Positions 44,531 through 57,399 of a stretch of 64,000 bases of DNA are shown here, one piece after another. The notes under the pieces were generated by a model. That model ran no database searches, had not been told where the DNA came from, and worked only from the letters and a program-made list of their open reading frames with translations. The translations under genes were made by a program, and so were the position numbers. The stretch's first letter is position 1, and each line of letters opens with the position of its first letter. The DNA comes from Mastigias papua (taxonomy: Eukaryota > Cnidaria > Scyphozoa > Rhizostomeae > Mastigiidae), in the NCBI GenBank assembly GCA_964019165.1, contig OZ025278.1:4908517-4972516 (forward strand). Direction: 5' to 3'.

Positions 44531-47320
44531 TTACCTGCAATTTTCGCTTCTCTAATCGTCGCACCTCTTTCCCTGAAAGCTATTATTATCGAATTTTATT
44601 GCAACAGACATTTGATTATAATCGCTTGTCATACACACTTTTGATCTCATTTATATAGAGGCTGCAGCCTTATAGTTTCATGAAAATGACTTACGATTGC
44701 ACTCATAGATGGGTCATTCCAGCCCAGCAAAGCAAATTACTGTAAAGTATTGAATACAGATTTTATTAACTTTTGTATAGTTGCTATGCATTCATAAGAT
44801 AATACATGGAAAAAATTATCTTCTTATAGTTGCACATGTTGTCCACTGTATTGATATTTCAATTTTTTAAATTGGGGCACAAAGTTTATTACTGTTAGCT
44901 CCAAATGTTTCTGAAAAACATGAAGCCAGTAATTTCTTGTCTAAGTTTTTTCTTTCTATATTGTAGATACATATTGAATCCAACATATCTATAATCCTGG
45001 TGAATACTCAATCTAAAATAAGACAGTTGTAAATATACAACGTGAGAACATTGAAGCAACTCAGGAATAATTAATATAAGTTGAAAAGTCAAAAATGCTC
45101 ATACTACCTTTTATTTCAAGCATAAGTGAGGCACTCTCAGTCAGAGGGCGTTAGAATATGTAGTATAGAGCAAACTGTATAGAACATAATGTATTATGAG
45201 TCATAAAATGATTATTTAGATATTTTTGTATGCACAAAGCATTACATTCTACACTTTTATATAGACTTATCAAAAGCTTGCAGAAGAAGGCCCTGCTTGT
45301 GATACACACATTTTCTTATCGAAAGCAGACAGATACGAGGTCCCTTTAAAATCATAAAATGAATCTTAAGAGTGCTTGCTTACGTGTTTTTTCATTTATA
45401 TGTCCAATCAAATTTTATTCAGAAAATCAACAAATGGTACCATCAATGTATCCTACAGGTGAATTGCATGTTACCATAGAAGCAAATTAAATTCAATGCA
45501 TTAAAGTGACGTCTTGCTTAGAGGGAGTATTCTGAAACAAGCAGTAAACGTCCACAAGTAGTCATCAATTCAATAGAGGCACAGGTACAGAAATTACAAG
45601 CGTATATTATTGCATAACAATACCAATTATTGAGACTACCGAAGCAATTGCATCTTAAAGGTTAATTTCTAATCTCTGAATCAAGTGTTTCAAGGAAGTT
45701 ACTAAATAATTTAAAAGTACTTGTATGCAACTAGAGGTTACTGAAATGAAACAAGTAACCTTGGTAGCAAGCTTTGTTAGCAGATACGCACCCAGCTTAT
45801 CATATAGAGGTACCATACTGGATTACAACAGACGTGAGAAATGGGCGTTAATTTTGGAATTGAAACTAGTATTCACCTTATGGCATTAACAGTGTAAGTA
45901 TTTCTTCAAGTTTATCGTGATAACTCAGTTCCAATTTTGTGCTATGTAATAGTGTATAAAGTGTGACTTAGTATGTCCAATTTATTGAATCTGTCAATTG
46001 TGGAAATTGCTTTAAGTTAAATTCGTTACTAGGTACGACAATGCTCGAAAGCTCTGATAGAATCTGTAAGATAACAATTAAACTGCATGCAGTATGCAGG
46101 CTTATTATAGCCCCCAGGATGCTGGCCACACAGAGATAGTTTTGCAACTGGGCTCCTTATGGTGTCCAGTTTGTTCAAAACCAGCTTTCAACGGTTCTCC
46201 ACATCCATTTGTTTTTGTGCTTAAATATTTATTAAATGATACTTACTGAGCAGTACGATAATTCAACTGGTCTCATCATTATAGGGCTCATTAAATTACA
46301 CACAGAGCAAAGAATAATTTTCATGTTATATGATATTTACTTTGGATCAATTGATCTACATATAGCAATGTTAGTATAATTAAGGTCGTTGCTAAGAGGG
46401 TAAAGATTGCAAGAGATATAACACACAATCTTGAGCTAAATACTATTGGTACAATTGCAAATATCAAACTTTTATTGGCAAATCAAAATGTTTTTATTTT
46501 GTTTCTGCTTAAAAGTCATGATCCCTACTTTGTTGGCAAAGTGTTAAAAAGAGGATACTGGGATACGTACAATCAACAGTGAAAGTGGAATTAAGTTTGG
46601 CAGCAGGAGTTCTGAAAATGTGTTTGAAAAAAGTATTGTAGTTCGGGTAATTACACAGGTAGTTTCAATGTATATGGTTGTAAAATCTTGCATCTTTGTC
46701 ACATTTCCTGAGATAATCAATCTATAGTGACGTCAATGGTGATCACTACATTCGCATAAGATCTAAAATGAGTATAAAAATCATATTTATTTCAATGAGG
46801 AATTTGTTTTTTAATCCATTCTACTAAAGCTGCATACAGCTGTCCATCTGACAGATGGAAAGGAGAAAAGACGCATATGAATAAGTAGTTCTTTTTCATC
46901 CTACTGTTAATTGCGGGAACGCTTAGATTGCCTAATAAAGCTTAGTACTTTTTAAAAAGTGAATTCCCATTCTCTATCATGCCAAGAGTAAACTGAAGTT
47001 AACAAGTTTAAAATAGGTCCAACTTGCAATTCATTTCTGGACTTGACTGAGATAAAATTATTCCTATTGATGAGCGATGCAGTGCGACAAAGTTGGACTG
47101 GGGATTTCTAAAAGCAAACGGACAAATTTTATTCTCAATAAATTCCTATGATGCTGTCATTATGAAAGCTGTATGTGAATGCAGGCAAATCGTCTTAGAT
47201 TAGTTATCTTCATATATGGATTTTCAATTCTTTTCCTCTATATTTTGCCGTTTCTTCAGAATATCAAAGCAAAATAAGCATCACCTGCCTATTGAGATCG
47301 GGTTGCATTCATCATCACCT
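44531..47320. other. no gene seen
   Basis: About 2.8 kb of AT-rich sequence with no domain, long frame, RNA gene or clear repeat. Confidence 0.45.
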
Positions 47321-47329
47321 AGAAATGCC

Positions 47330-48610
47330 TTCAATATGGATAAAAGCTAATGCAATTCTTATTTAATGGAAGGGACGTAGGCAGAGTAAGGAAAACGATC
47401 GACCGATATCATTAAGGCCATTGTTTGGCAAAAACTTTGAGAATGCAATTTTTGATACTATGTACAAGCACCTATGTGACAATGACCTTTCAGCCCCCAA
47501 CCAATCAGGTTTTCTACGGAGTAACTCAGCTATCGACAAGCAACTGGCAATACCTCAAGATATTTATTGTCGATTTGAGAGCACTCCCAGTTTGGAAACC
47601 CTGTTCTGTTTTTTGGGCCTCTCAAAGGCATTTGATAGAGTGTTGCATGCTAGCATTTGGTACAATTTGGAAGGTACTGGAATATCTCATAATTTTTTAG
47701 GTTTGCTGCAAAGCTTTCTACTCAATCGGGAGCAAAAAGTTATTTTAAATGGAAAATATTCCAACTGAAAATTGATCGGCTCAGGTGTACCGCAAGAATC
47801 GATTCTTGGTCAACTATTTCTCTTAGTGTACATAAATGATGTTGTCGATAATAATTCTTAGTGTACATAAATGATGTTGTCGATAATGTCAGTTGCAGCA
47901 TTAAACTATTTGCTGATGAAACATCATTATATTTAGTAGCTCTTGATGAGGCCAAAATTGCTTATGAGTTAATCAAGATCTTAAATGCGTTAGTCTCTGG
48001 GCGTGACAATTTAAGATGCCATTGAGTGTGGAGAAAACAGAGGAATGCTTTTTTTTCTTCTAAGTGGTTCAAGCCCCACCATCCCCCCATTTAATCTTGA
48101 TAATGAGATGATTATCAGAATCTTGGCATGATTCTAGTTGAAAATTTGACTCCAAGAGCCACATTCTAGAGGCTATTCTTAAAGTAGGAAGAGGAATAGG
48201 GATGATCAAATGTCTATCTAAATATGTTTCCTGTAATGTACTTGAGCAACTCTGTAAGCTTTATATTAGACCTCATCTTGATTATAGAGATATCGTTTAC
48301 CATCGATATGACCCATGCATGTCCTTTGATGCCACGAAAAGATTTGAACAAATACAGTACTCTTCGGCCCTTGCTATAACTGGTGCGTGGAAAGGTACCA
48401 ATAGCAAAGCTCTACATTGAGCTAGAATGGACAAATTTATATGATAGAAGGTGGTTTAGAAGGCTGTGCCATTTTGTTAACTTGTGGAAAAGTCATTATA
48501 AGGCGCATTTATTAGCTGAACTTCCTGGTGTTGGCAAAGTTTCATATTCTCTTAAGGTCCTGTTACACGGAAATATATTCGCCTTGAAATCTGATCAGTT
48601 AATGTGAGGG
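47330..48610 (+). pseudogene. LINE reverse transcriptase relic with internal duplication
   Basis: The + strand pieces read LFGKNFENAIFDTMYKHLCD-like RT entry and PNQSGFLRSNSAIDKQLA, then the motif A region FCFLGLSKAFDRVLHA, where the catalytic Asp is replaced by Gly. Next come GSGVPQESILGQLFLLVYIN (motif B), LFADETSLYL (catalytic YADD reduced to FADE), LYIRPHLDYRDIVYH and YDRRWFRRLCHFV. Besides several stops, both palm catalytic sites are mutated, so it is long dead. A 35-bp tandem duplication (47821-47890) lies after motif B. Confidence 0.75.
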
Positions 48611-50165
48611 ATACGATATCTTAAAAACATCTGTTTAGTGTAACATGACAAAATATATTTTTAGAAGGATTATGGATAAAAGCAAAATGTCTGATAAAAC
48701 AGGAGATGCTTCCGATTACGACGAAGTTTTGCACTGCAGCCATCTGTACATGTGAAAACATTTCATGATACTCGAGCGAAAGGACAGTCATGGTGGCAAA
48801 TTCCATTTCAGCCAAGAGAGAGAGACACTTAATAAACGTCTTTCGTCAATATTATCTTCATTTATTGCGTGCTTTCCTTTCCTACTCCTCATATTTGCTG
48901 TGACACATGTGTCAATAACAACGAAGAGAAACTCTTTCTCCTCTTCAAAATGACATCAAATGTGCTTTTCCATTCAAGTGCGGTCTGTGATCATAACTGC
49001 AAGGTAGACAGTAAGTCAATAGGCTCTGCTTCAGATTTTTGCAGCGAAACAGCGTTTGCAATGAACAATTGCCTGACTTAATGGAATATCAGAGTGGCCA
49101 GGTGTCTATCGATCTTTGGCACCAAGCCCAGACCACACCTGAAACTGCATGGAAGAAAATAAATGAACACTGTCGCAATCGTCTCATGTTTCATGAGATA
49201 TTTAGAATAAAAGCAAATCAAATTGATGTTATTCGCAAGAATTTTAATCCCTTAAGAGATTTCCCAAAAATATTTTAGATATATATAGTTTTTCATATTA
49301 ATGATGAGATATGCATACGATAGTCTTAAGATATATTTTTCTTAATTATATGGGACGGGATTACATGCAGTGTTTTTTAGCTGGGTATTGGATGAAATAT
49401 TAATTATAGGATTATCACTTTGATTGTTTCATCGTGTAACAAGCCAAAAAATATTGTAAAATGGATCGTAGACAATCTAAGCTTGGGCGGAATTCAGTCA
49501 AATTTGTTTGAATTTATTCACAATATCGGGTGGAAATTAAAATGTGCCGACAGTGACATTACACAAAGTAGCATGTTGTTATCATAATAATGACGACAAG
49601 TGAGTAGGAAGATCCCAACAACATGTTGTAGAGTTATGTTTACATAAGTTGTGACCATAGCGTACGACTTGCTAACTATTTCTTTCCATGTGTTGCCCGT
49701 CTAGTAACTGCACTGTCATAATATTTGTCAGCAATATCCAGACTTTTTTAAGGCATAACCTTTTGATTCATATCAGTATAAACAACATGCACTTGACCAA
49801 CAAGCATTGCAAGTATGCAAGTTTAGTTGCTATATTGGTTTGAAATGTGACAACATATAGACAACACTCTACTTAAGCTAAATTCTCTCTTAATAGATAT
49901 ACAATGTAATTTGCTTAGCCTATTTCTAGAACTGCACACAGAGTTTCTGAAAGTACACATCTTGTGATAAAGCAAAGGAGGTCTCGGGGGCACGGACCCC
50001 TAGAGTTTGGAAACCAGTTTTAGTGTCCCCCAGAAAACTACAGTAGTGCACTCCAATATTGTTGCTTTGATTTAGCATGTGTCGGATAGGCTAGCCTGCA
50101 AACAGACCATGCGCTAATCTATTAAAAGCCTGCAGGGAGTAATCAAATTGCCAGAAAATATTATT
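48611..50165. other. no gene seen
   Basis: AT-rich, short frames only. At 49080-49280 a + frame (SGQVSIDLWHQAQTTPETAW) has no recognised family. Confidence 0.35.
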
Positions 50166-50975
50166 TAATTTGAAAAAGTTGAGGGATAAAGCCCCAGCCT
50201 CTCAGTGGAAAAGTTTCTTGGAGTAATGAACTGTTAGAGGATGCACAACAGGAATACTCAATAACTCAAAGTGGATGGAACTGAATAAATTAAGCCCCAA
50301 TCCTAAACAACCTAAATTCATGATAATATGACACCCACTTAGGACTGAAAATTTTGAAATTCCTTACGCTCTTATGCTAGATGGTACGGATATAAAAACG
50401 TTGACCGAGGGAAATCCTTAGGCGTTATTATTGAAGAAAGAATAACCTGGAGTGAGCACTTTAGAATTATAGAAGGGAAAATGGCCTTGTAGCTATCAAA
50501 TGGTTGACAAAAGTTTTGCCACAATCTCAGCTGTGCAGTGTATATTATGCTATCGTCAAGAGTCATCTGCGTTATGGTGATGTTTCTTGGGGTAGCTTGT
50601 GTAACACAAAACTAACTGCTCTTCAATGCCTCCAACGAGGAGCATGCATGATAATAAAGATTGCAAAAATTAAAGACGATTGTTCATGTTCCAGGTGGAA
50701 TGTAAAAAATATCATCCATTATTACAAGAACGTGATGACCTACAAGGTCATAAGCAGAATGTGTCCTGAAAACTTTTTGATAAATGTATTCCAACGTCAT
50801 GTGTTTCTATGTGCAGTACGAGAAGTTCCCAGAATTTACAGTTTACTAGATCCGTTTTTCAAAAGGAGTTTTCATGATGCACCCTTGACATTCTGGAATG
50901 GTGCGCCTTCCAGTATTCGTGAGATGCATACTTTAAATCGTTTCAAGTAAAAGTTAATATTGCATTTAAAGAGCT
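50166..50975 (+). pseudogene. LINE reverse transcriptase C-terminal relic
   Basis: The + strand reads a thumb-like KSLGVIIEERITWSEHF (about 50404-50460), then VYYAIVKSHLRYGDVSWGSL, LQCLQRGACMIIKIAK and VMTYKVISRMCPENFL. FWNGAPSSIREMHTLNRFK (to 50950) follows. Order and motifs are those of jockey/CR1-like C-termini. The palm core is missing and there are stops at the 5' side. It is a different family from the relic at 47330. Confidence 0.6.
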
Positions 50976-51854
50976 AGAATCCTTTTATACCACGACTCAC
51001 TGGAACAACAACAGATGAGGAACTGTATGAAAATTTTGCATTTCTTTTCCTAAAGGGTTATATTCGCGCATATAATGCGGAAAATGTGAAAAATTGTTAT
51101 GTCTTCTAATTTCCATAACGGGTTGTGTGTCGGTCTATCACTTGCCAAGACTTCCCTGCTAGTAAAGTGGCTCAGCCCTTTAACTCATTTGGCTGTGGGT
51201 TTCATTTAAATCACGGTGGTAACCGGTTACTAACAAGATATATCATTTAGCTTATTAAATTGCTTAAATTTCTAATAAGAAGCGTTCAACTTTTTCACTA
51301 CGCGTGCATGCATAAAAAAGAGTTACTAGCAATCTTAGTTCAACTGCTACCCCAAATGTCTGCAACGGTTAATTTTGGCTTTAGCAGTTAGCATCCTCCC
51401 TCCATTCTTAATATGATTGAGGTTGTTACCTCAAAACTTATATTAATTGCCTGTTGTAAACTGAATGATTTCTTATTGATTTCTTATCTGCTCTAGTGGC
51501 TTTTTAAGACTCTGGCGCTGCTTCAACGCCCTAAACCTACTTTGACATTGCTTTATCACCCACTCTAGCACGTTTATATATTTTCTAACAGTGCTCCTGT
51601 ACCCTTGTCCTTTATCGGGCACCCTTTTATAGCTCTCTTTTGGAGGACCACAGCATGCGGCGCCCCCGTCCCTCTTCAAAAGTGTAGACCGTAGAATCCC
51701 GTGGTTGATTGTAGCTATGCTCATTGAGGTCAAGTGCATATACCGAAGTTTACACTATTTCCACGACTTACTAACTCTTATCGATTGCTTCTGGAACTTT
51801 TCTCGTAAATCAAACTCCCAAATGCATATCCAAGTTCGCTGATAATGAGGTCAA
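50976..51854. other. no supported gene
   Basis: One minus frame at 51739-51473 (RVPDKGQGYRSTVRKYINVL) is open but unassigned. Nothing else is seen. Confidence 0.35.
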
Positions 51855-52133
51855 TCACTCTTTTAAATAGTATTTATATAAGTTACAAGCTTCATTTACA
51901 AAACAAGTTGAAAAACACTGTGGAAGAGTAGTCTCCCGAGGCGACATGCTCGCGTGTCCACAGCAACAGCGGCTCTTGTAAGAGAGGGGCTTTGAATATA
52001 ACAATGTAAAAATACTACTGATTTTATCATCTATATCAGTAATTCCACAACTGGTGTCCGCAGTTCCTTGGGGGACTGCAAAAGTTGTCAGAAGGGCAGT
52101 GAAGAGTTTCAAGGAAATGCTAGAGGTTGCCAT
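51855..52133 (-). CDS. candidate first exon of a secreted Cys-rich (PAN-like) protein
   Basis: The minus frame starts at ATG 52133 in good context (AGCGATGG). It opens with a textbook signal peptide, MATSSISLKLFTALLTTFAV, with a predicted cut after QGTA. TSCGITDIDD, RCCCGHASMSPRETTL and PQCFSTCFVNEACNLYKYY follow. The C-x3-C-x5-C spacing resembles the helix of PAN modules. A possible donor GCTT|GTAACT lies within the last Cys codon (phase 1), so the codons after it may be intron. No second exon was found. It could be a chance ORF. Confidence 0.35.
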   Translation of the reverse strand: MATSSISLKLFTALLTTFAVPQGTADTSCGITDIDDKISSIFTLLYSKPLSYKSRCCCGHASMSPRETTLPQCFSTCFVNEACNLYKYYLKE

Positions 52134-54385
52134 CGCTTGTTCAACTCGCTGCTTTATTAACTGGTAGTACTGTTAATTTTTGCTTCCTGTTAAATTATGT
52201 TCATCATAACCACTGCCGAGTAAAATACTTTGAAGAGTTTGGGAAACATTGGCCTAGAAGATCACTGCTCATGTACCAGAGGCCAAAAGAGTGTTAATAA
52301 GTCCATGCAAATGATAACACTGGGCAACAGTGAATGTCCTACTTAGGTTATTTTACTAAGTGTATGTAGTTTGACTTACTCAGTATGGCTGTAAGGTCAG
52401 AATTTGGCTATTACGTCACAGTTTTGAGTTTTGGTGCTAGTTTAGGTCTTGGACAAACCTCTATTGAATTCGCACAATAGTAATATTATACTATAAGTAT
52501 CCTCTTTATACGAACAACGTTTATACGAGAAGGAGGCTCAAAAGGACAAAATTTAACGAAGATGTTAGGAAAATCCCGAGACTCATGTTCGAAACTTCAC
52601 CAGTATTATTTGCCAGAAATGGATAGTAGCTTATTCTTTGCAAGCTCCTTTACCAAGATGTTAACTTTTCCTTAATAATTTTGGTCAACAATGATCAAGC
52701 TTTTTAAACAATATAATGGTACTGATTCTATTCAAGTTTTGAAGTTAAATCGATCTGGGAAACATCTCGGCAGATCTTGAACGTGCAAATTAATTTAATC
52801 TGGGAAGTACTTATCTCTTTTTATTGTAAAATTACATTTTTATAATTGAGGTATTCAAGTGAGAGAAAATTTAATAATTGATGCATACATATCTGCAGAG
52901 TACCTACGTATACGATATTATAAACAAAAAATCTTCATGTTATAAGCTACAATAAGTAACATTGTTAAGTTCATTTCGGGGGCAAAAATCCCACATGATT
53001 CACCTTTACACATTCGAAAACTTTGGTGGAGATGCCAGGATCAATTTTCTTGTAATATTGACTTACAAAAAGGCTATTTAGGCGATTATCACAGTATATT
53101 GTAACAGCAGTCGGACTATTTTCCGAGCCTACTGTTGTGAATTTTTGTAGATTTTACGCATTGCGATCATTACCATCCTACTAAGTGACTGATGCCCACT
53201 ACAGCCGACAGAAGCTTTAACTAGCACCAACATAGCCACAATATGTTCTCGATCAATCATCGGGATTTGTCTGCATTAATGTACTAACCAATATGATGCT
53301 TCCGTTTTTACATCTTTCACTGTCTCCAACTAACAAGGCTGCATTCTTCTTCCAATAATCACTCCCGCACCCTCCCCCCTTATGAAAAGTCCATAACTTT
53401 GCTTATCAGTGTCAATTATGAGATTTTTTTTACTCTCTCTGATGATTTCATCAAGGGGCTAAAATGAAGGAAAGCATCCTTGCAAATTGGGATGGATTGA
53501 CTGGTTGTTTTTGGTGATATTAGAGAAATTTATGTGTCCATACATGACAGTTCTACTTGATGGCATATAAGCAGTTCTCTTCTTCGTTTCATTTACTGGC
53601 TGACTTTTATGTGGCTTTTCACTGTCTTGAATATCATGTTGCTTATCCTCCTGAGGGCTACATGGAGTAGGATTAGTAGTATTTGGTCGCTTCTAAGACA
53701 AAAACTCTCAAAGATTCGATTACAAACTTCAAATTCAGATTGTCTTGAAAACGCTTTCCCTTTCTTCCCTTTCCTCACCAAGAAACTTGTCAAGCTCCGT
53801 AATAGTTAACACCATTCAAACGTGGCTCTGATGCGATAGGTAGCTTTCCATGCAGAGTTTAGGTTGGAGGACAAATGATGAACATCTCTTTGGACTAGAC
53901 ACTAATGGTCTTCTAGTTTATAAATTATCAGGCACCACAATACTTGTGTAGTCTTTTCTCAAGAAACTCCGAGTGTACCTCGCTGAACCTATTAGGGTAC
54001 CAATGAGTTCCTCCCACAGTAAATAACAATGCTTGTCATATCGCAAGACTATACTATGGAATCCCCTTAAAACAGACGCAAAACAGGCACAATCCATGTA
54101 TAGTTAATAGGAACTATTTTGATATTCACAAATCTATACTTAACTTACTAGTTGTATATTACCATTACTGCACTTTTATCTACTATCTATTTATAGAACA
54201 CATGTAAACAAGAATTGAATTAGGTCATAACTATTTGCATAATGTCTACACTGAAAAAAGTAGCGAGCAATTCTTACGCAAAATCTCTAACTTACAGAAA
54301 TATATATATATATATATGCATAAGCACACGTACATATACATTTACCTACAGAAATATATAAATTAATATATCGAGACTATAAATA
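52134..54385. other. no gene seen
   Basis: AT-rich with short overlapping frames on both strands (for example 53593-53809) that lack features. Confidence 0.4.
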
Positions 54386-54388
54386 AAG

Positions 54389-54525
<137 letters not shown>

Positions 54526-54694
54526 GCCATCAGTAGCTAGCGAGTAACCAGGATTTCTCCTTTAACGGTGCAGACAGAAAGGTTGATATAACGCTCAGAA
54601 AAACCAGGAGAAAATTAAAATTTGCCACCACCTGGGATCGAACCAGGGTCTCTCGCATTCCGGGCAAGCGTCGTAACCACTAGTTCACAGTGGC
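54526..54694 (-). mobile_element. tRNA-derived SINE, copy 1
   Basis: On the minus strand the first 71 nt (54694-54624) fold as a tRNA. A 7-bp acceptor stem pairs GCCACTG with TGGTGGC (one G-T pair plus a weak last pair). The D arm has AGTGGTTA, and a perfect T arm reads CCTGG-TTCGATC-CCAGG. The anticodon stem (CGCTT/ATGCG) is imperfect, so it is not a working tRNA. A body follows (TTTTCTCCTGGTTTTTCTGA, then TTACTCGCTAGCTACTGATG) and a TA tail. The head supplies the RNA polymerase III A and B boxes. The partner LINE is unknown. Confidence 0.75.
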
Positions 54695-54770
54695 TTGTTT
54701 TAACTCCCCTGGTTTTTAGCACCTTATGGTCATTTTCGGCTTTCGCCTTTATCAAGCAGCTTTAATATAT
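54695..54770 (-). other. inter-SINE spacer with GGC-GAAA-GCC hairpin
   Basis: On the minus strand, CTTGATAAAGGCGAAAGCCG followed by AAAATG forms a tight GAAA-tetraloop hairpin. It resembles the hammerhead-like motif at Penelope 3' ends (CTGATGA, stem, GAAA) with the core mutated. This agrees with the Penelope relic just beyond on the same strand. Confidence 0.4.
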
Positions 54771-54939
54771 GCCATCAGTAGCTAGCGAGTAACCAGAATT
54801 TCTCCTTTTTCGGTGCAGACAGAAAGGTTGATATAATGCTCAGAAAAACCAGGAGAAAATTAAAATTTGCCACCACCTGGGATCGAATCAGGGTCTCTCG
54901 CATTCCGAGCAAGCTTCATAACCACTAGACCACAGTGGC
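54771..54939 (-). mobile_element. tRNA-derived SINE, copy 2
   Basis: About 90% identical to copy 1 by eye over 169 bp and in the same orientation. The tRNA-like head is 54939-54869 (B box TTCGATCCC, A box TAGTGGTTA). The tail ATATATTAAAG is short. The right boundary touches the longer (TA)n tract at 54953. Confidence 0.75.
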
Positions 54940-54952
54940 TATTTATATATAT

Positions 54953-55185
<233 letters not shown>

Positions 55186-55186
55186 G

Positions 55187-56700
55187 CCTGAGAGTATGGT
55201 AGACTATCTATTTGGTGTTTAGGGTGGGCAGATTTAAAATGTAGACACTTTTGAGTTTCAGTGGGTTTAGTGTATAGTGTTGCTTGTAGCTTTCTTTTAT
55301 CATTTATGTACACAAAGTGTCTAGGAATGAAATTGATATGGCAGACGTTTGAAAATCGAGGTTAATCGAATCGTGTTGTGTTCTATGCTTGTTAAGAAGT
55401 CTGTAAGCTTTTTCTCACCTCCTGTTTAACCAAGGAGCATGTCGTCAATGTGTCTTGTGTAGAAATGGCAGTCGGTGTTAATTGCAGAGTAGATGTGTTG
55501 GTCTTCAAAGTTTCCCATGTACATGGTGCCATATGATGGGACGGCTATAGTGCCCATGACACAACCTTTTATTTGAAGAAAGTGTCTTCCATTGAAATTG
55601 AAGTTATTAAGTGTTAGTGCATGGTTCATTAGGTTTATTAATACTTTAGTTGGCGGAGTTTCATCTACTCTGTTACCCAGGCTTTCTTAATTGGCAGTCA
55701 ATCTTTCATGATGTTTCATGCTGGAAGACAATAATCTGACGTCTAATGTGATAAAATTGCATTATGAGGTAATATGGTTAGAATTTTTATCTTATTTAGA
55801 AAGTCTGTAGTGTCTCTTATGTAGGATTTTGCCTGTTCGGCAAGAGGTTTGTAGTGACATGTAAACATTGTAACGTAGGCCATTCCATAGTCAATGCCGA
55901 TTTTCTTCTTTTCATTCATTCTCATTCACAACATCACACACCTTGAACATGACCATTCGTCACTCCTGTCATCACACACTTGGTCATTCCTATTCTGTTG
56001 TTCTCTACGCAATCATCACACCATGAGCCTATTCAACAATCCTCTAACAACCACCTAACCCTTCCTCTACGTAATTCGTGTTTATTTTGGGTTGTTATCT
56101 GTTTATGTATATATCCATGTTATCTGTGTTGTATAGTCAGAGTAGAATCAGAGTACAGTCTACATCACCGTCTCCTCTCTCTGCCTCCGTGTTCTCAGCA
56201 CGTTAAATCTGATACGCAACAACATGGATCAACGAAGGATGTCACTGAACGAACATTGCAGCTTATAGGACCCAACAATTCACGTTCCTATAGGTTGTAT
56301 GCAGTAATCTATGTATCGCGATAGCATTGTGATATGACAGTTAACTGAGGATACTACAGGTCTATACTACAGGGCAGGTTTGGTATCGATAGGGTTTAGT
56401 ATACCCACTGTTTCATGTTCAATTAGTCTGCTCTTTTGCAACTAGTTATGTGGGTCTACCATTAATGTTTGGCATTCCATAAATGAATCTAATAGATGTT
56501 CTTTGCCTACTGCAGTTTTGTTTACTTGGCTGTTAGCTTCTCTGAGGTACTCTTCAATACCCAAATAACTGTTGCTCCACCTTTATCGGCCCCTGCATTA
56601 ATGTAATCATCTATCTGTTTAAGCAGTTTTACAGCAAAGCGTTCTGGTTTAGTTAGGATATGACATGATATATATTTCTCCTCGTAGTTTTTAACCTGGG
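55187..56700 (-). pseudogene. Penelope-like element relic (N-terminus to RT)
   Basis: Minus-strand blocks in family order. GADKGGATVIWVLKS (about 56570-56605) is the N-terminal DKGG motif. QAKSYIRDTTDFLNKIK and ILPHNAILSH follow (about 55745-55840). Next are NFNGRHFLQIKGCVMGT and PSYGTMYMGNFED, then the catalytic box in the form YTRHIDDM (about 55430-55610). [20 protein letters not shown] and [10 protein letters not shown] end at the (TA)n tract. The frame is broken repeatedly, and motif A is damaged. The 3' part, including GIY-YIG, is absent. The right end is cut at about 56700-56711 by the start of the tandem array. Confidence 0.75.
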
Positions 56701-57096
56701 CCCTGATACATACAATACCCGACAAAAGTCCTGGGACACTTTGCACTTTTTGCAGTCTGCAACAAACTTTCATTCCCCTCTCCCCCTGAACAATGTTGCT
56801 TTTCTGGAGAAGTACCTGCGATAATGGGAAAATTTCGCGTGCACGCCAACTTCAAATATACCACAAACGAATCAACATTGTTATAGGGGGGAAGGGGGGT
56901 GCATGTTTGTAGCAACTATGACAATATGTAGAGGAAAATGGTTTTTTATCTGTTTCTTCTAAGTGTCCCAAGGACTTCTGTCCACTATTGTCTGGTATCA
57001 AATTTGAAAGATAAAAGCTATTTGGCTGCAATCATGGGCGATCATAGGGTTTTCGGGGGCGCTGATTACGATAGTGACAACAGTTTTTACGTATCT

Positions 57097-57166
57097 TTAC
57101 CCTATGACGTCATGCTGACGTCACAGGGTAAATTTATTGGGCTTGTCTCTTGGAGGTGCATATAAA
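57097..57166 (+). promoter_or_regulatory. probable Pol II promoter: palindromic twin CRE, reverse CCAAT, TATA box
   Basis: 57097-57131 is a 35-bp imperfect palindrome made of TTACCCTATGACGTCA, then TGC, then TGACGTCACAGGGTAA. It contains two full CRE sites (TGACGTCA) 11 bp apart. ATTGG (reverse CCAAT) follows at about 57135-57140, and TATAAA lies at 57161-57166, giving an expected start near 57190. CREs are bound by CREB/ATF bZIP factors. The arrangement recurs unchanged at 59806-59875 and 63836-63905. The role is inferred from motif spacing. Confidence 0.55.
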
Positions 57167-57399
57167 CGGTACTTTTGTACACACAAGTGCAACTGCAAAC
57201 CATGTTCATAAAAATATAAGGCTCGAGCTTCTATATAGCAAAAACGCAGAAGAATTATGAGCAGTAGTTTGCGCTTAACATCGTATTAAAGACGTAGCCT
57301 CGTAATCGTGAGCTTGACTGTAGGAATTGAACAACTGTCATAGGCGGCTGCAGATGGCCACAAAAGTGTACCATAAGGGTACACAGAGATTGAAATGAG

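Noticed and set aside
54624..54694. A functional tRNA gene
   Set aside because: Acceptor and T arms pair, but the anticodon stem has a mismatch and the loop lacks the usual T33. A body and TA tail and a second copy show it is a SINE head.
56938..57165. A 75-codon + frame repeated three times (starts MVFYLFLLSVP)
   Set aside because: Its end overlaps the twin-CRE palindrome and TATA region. It has no domain and a weak hydrophobic start. Repetition follows from the array.
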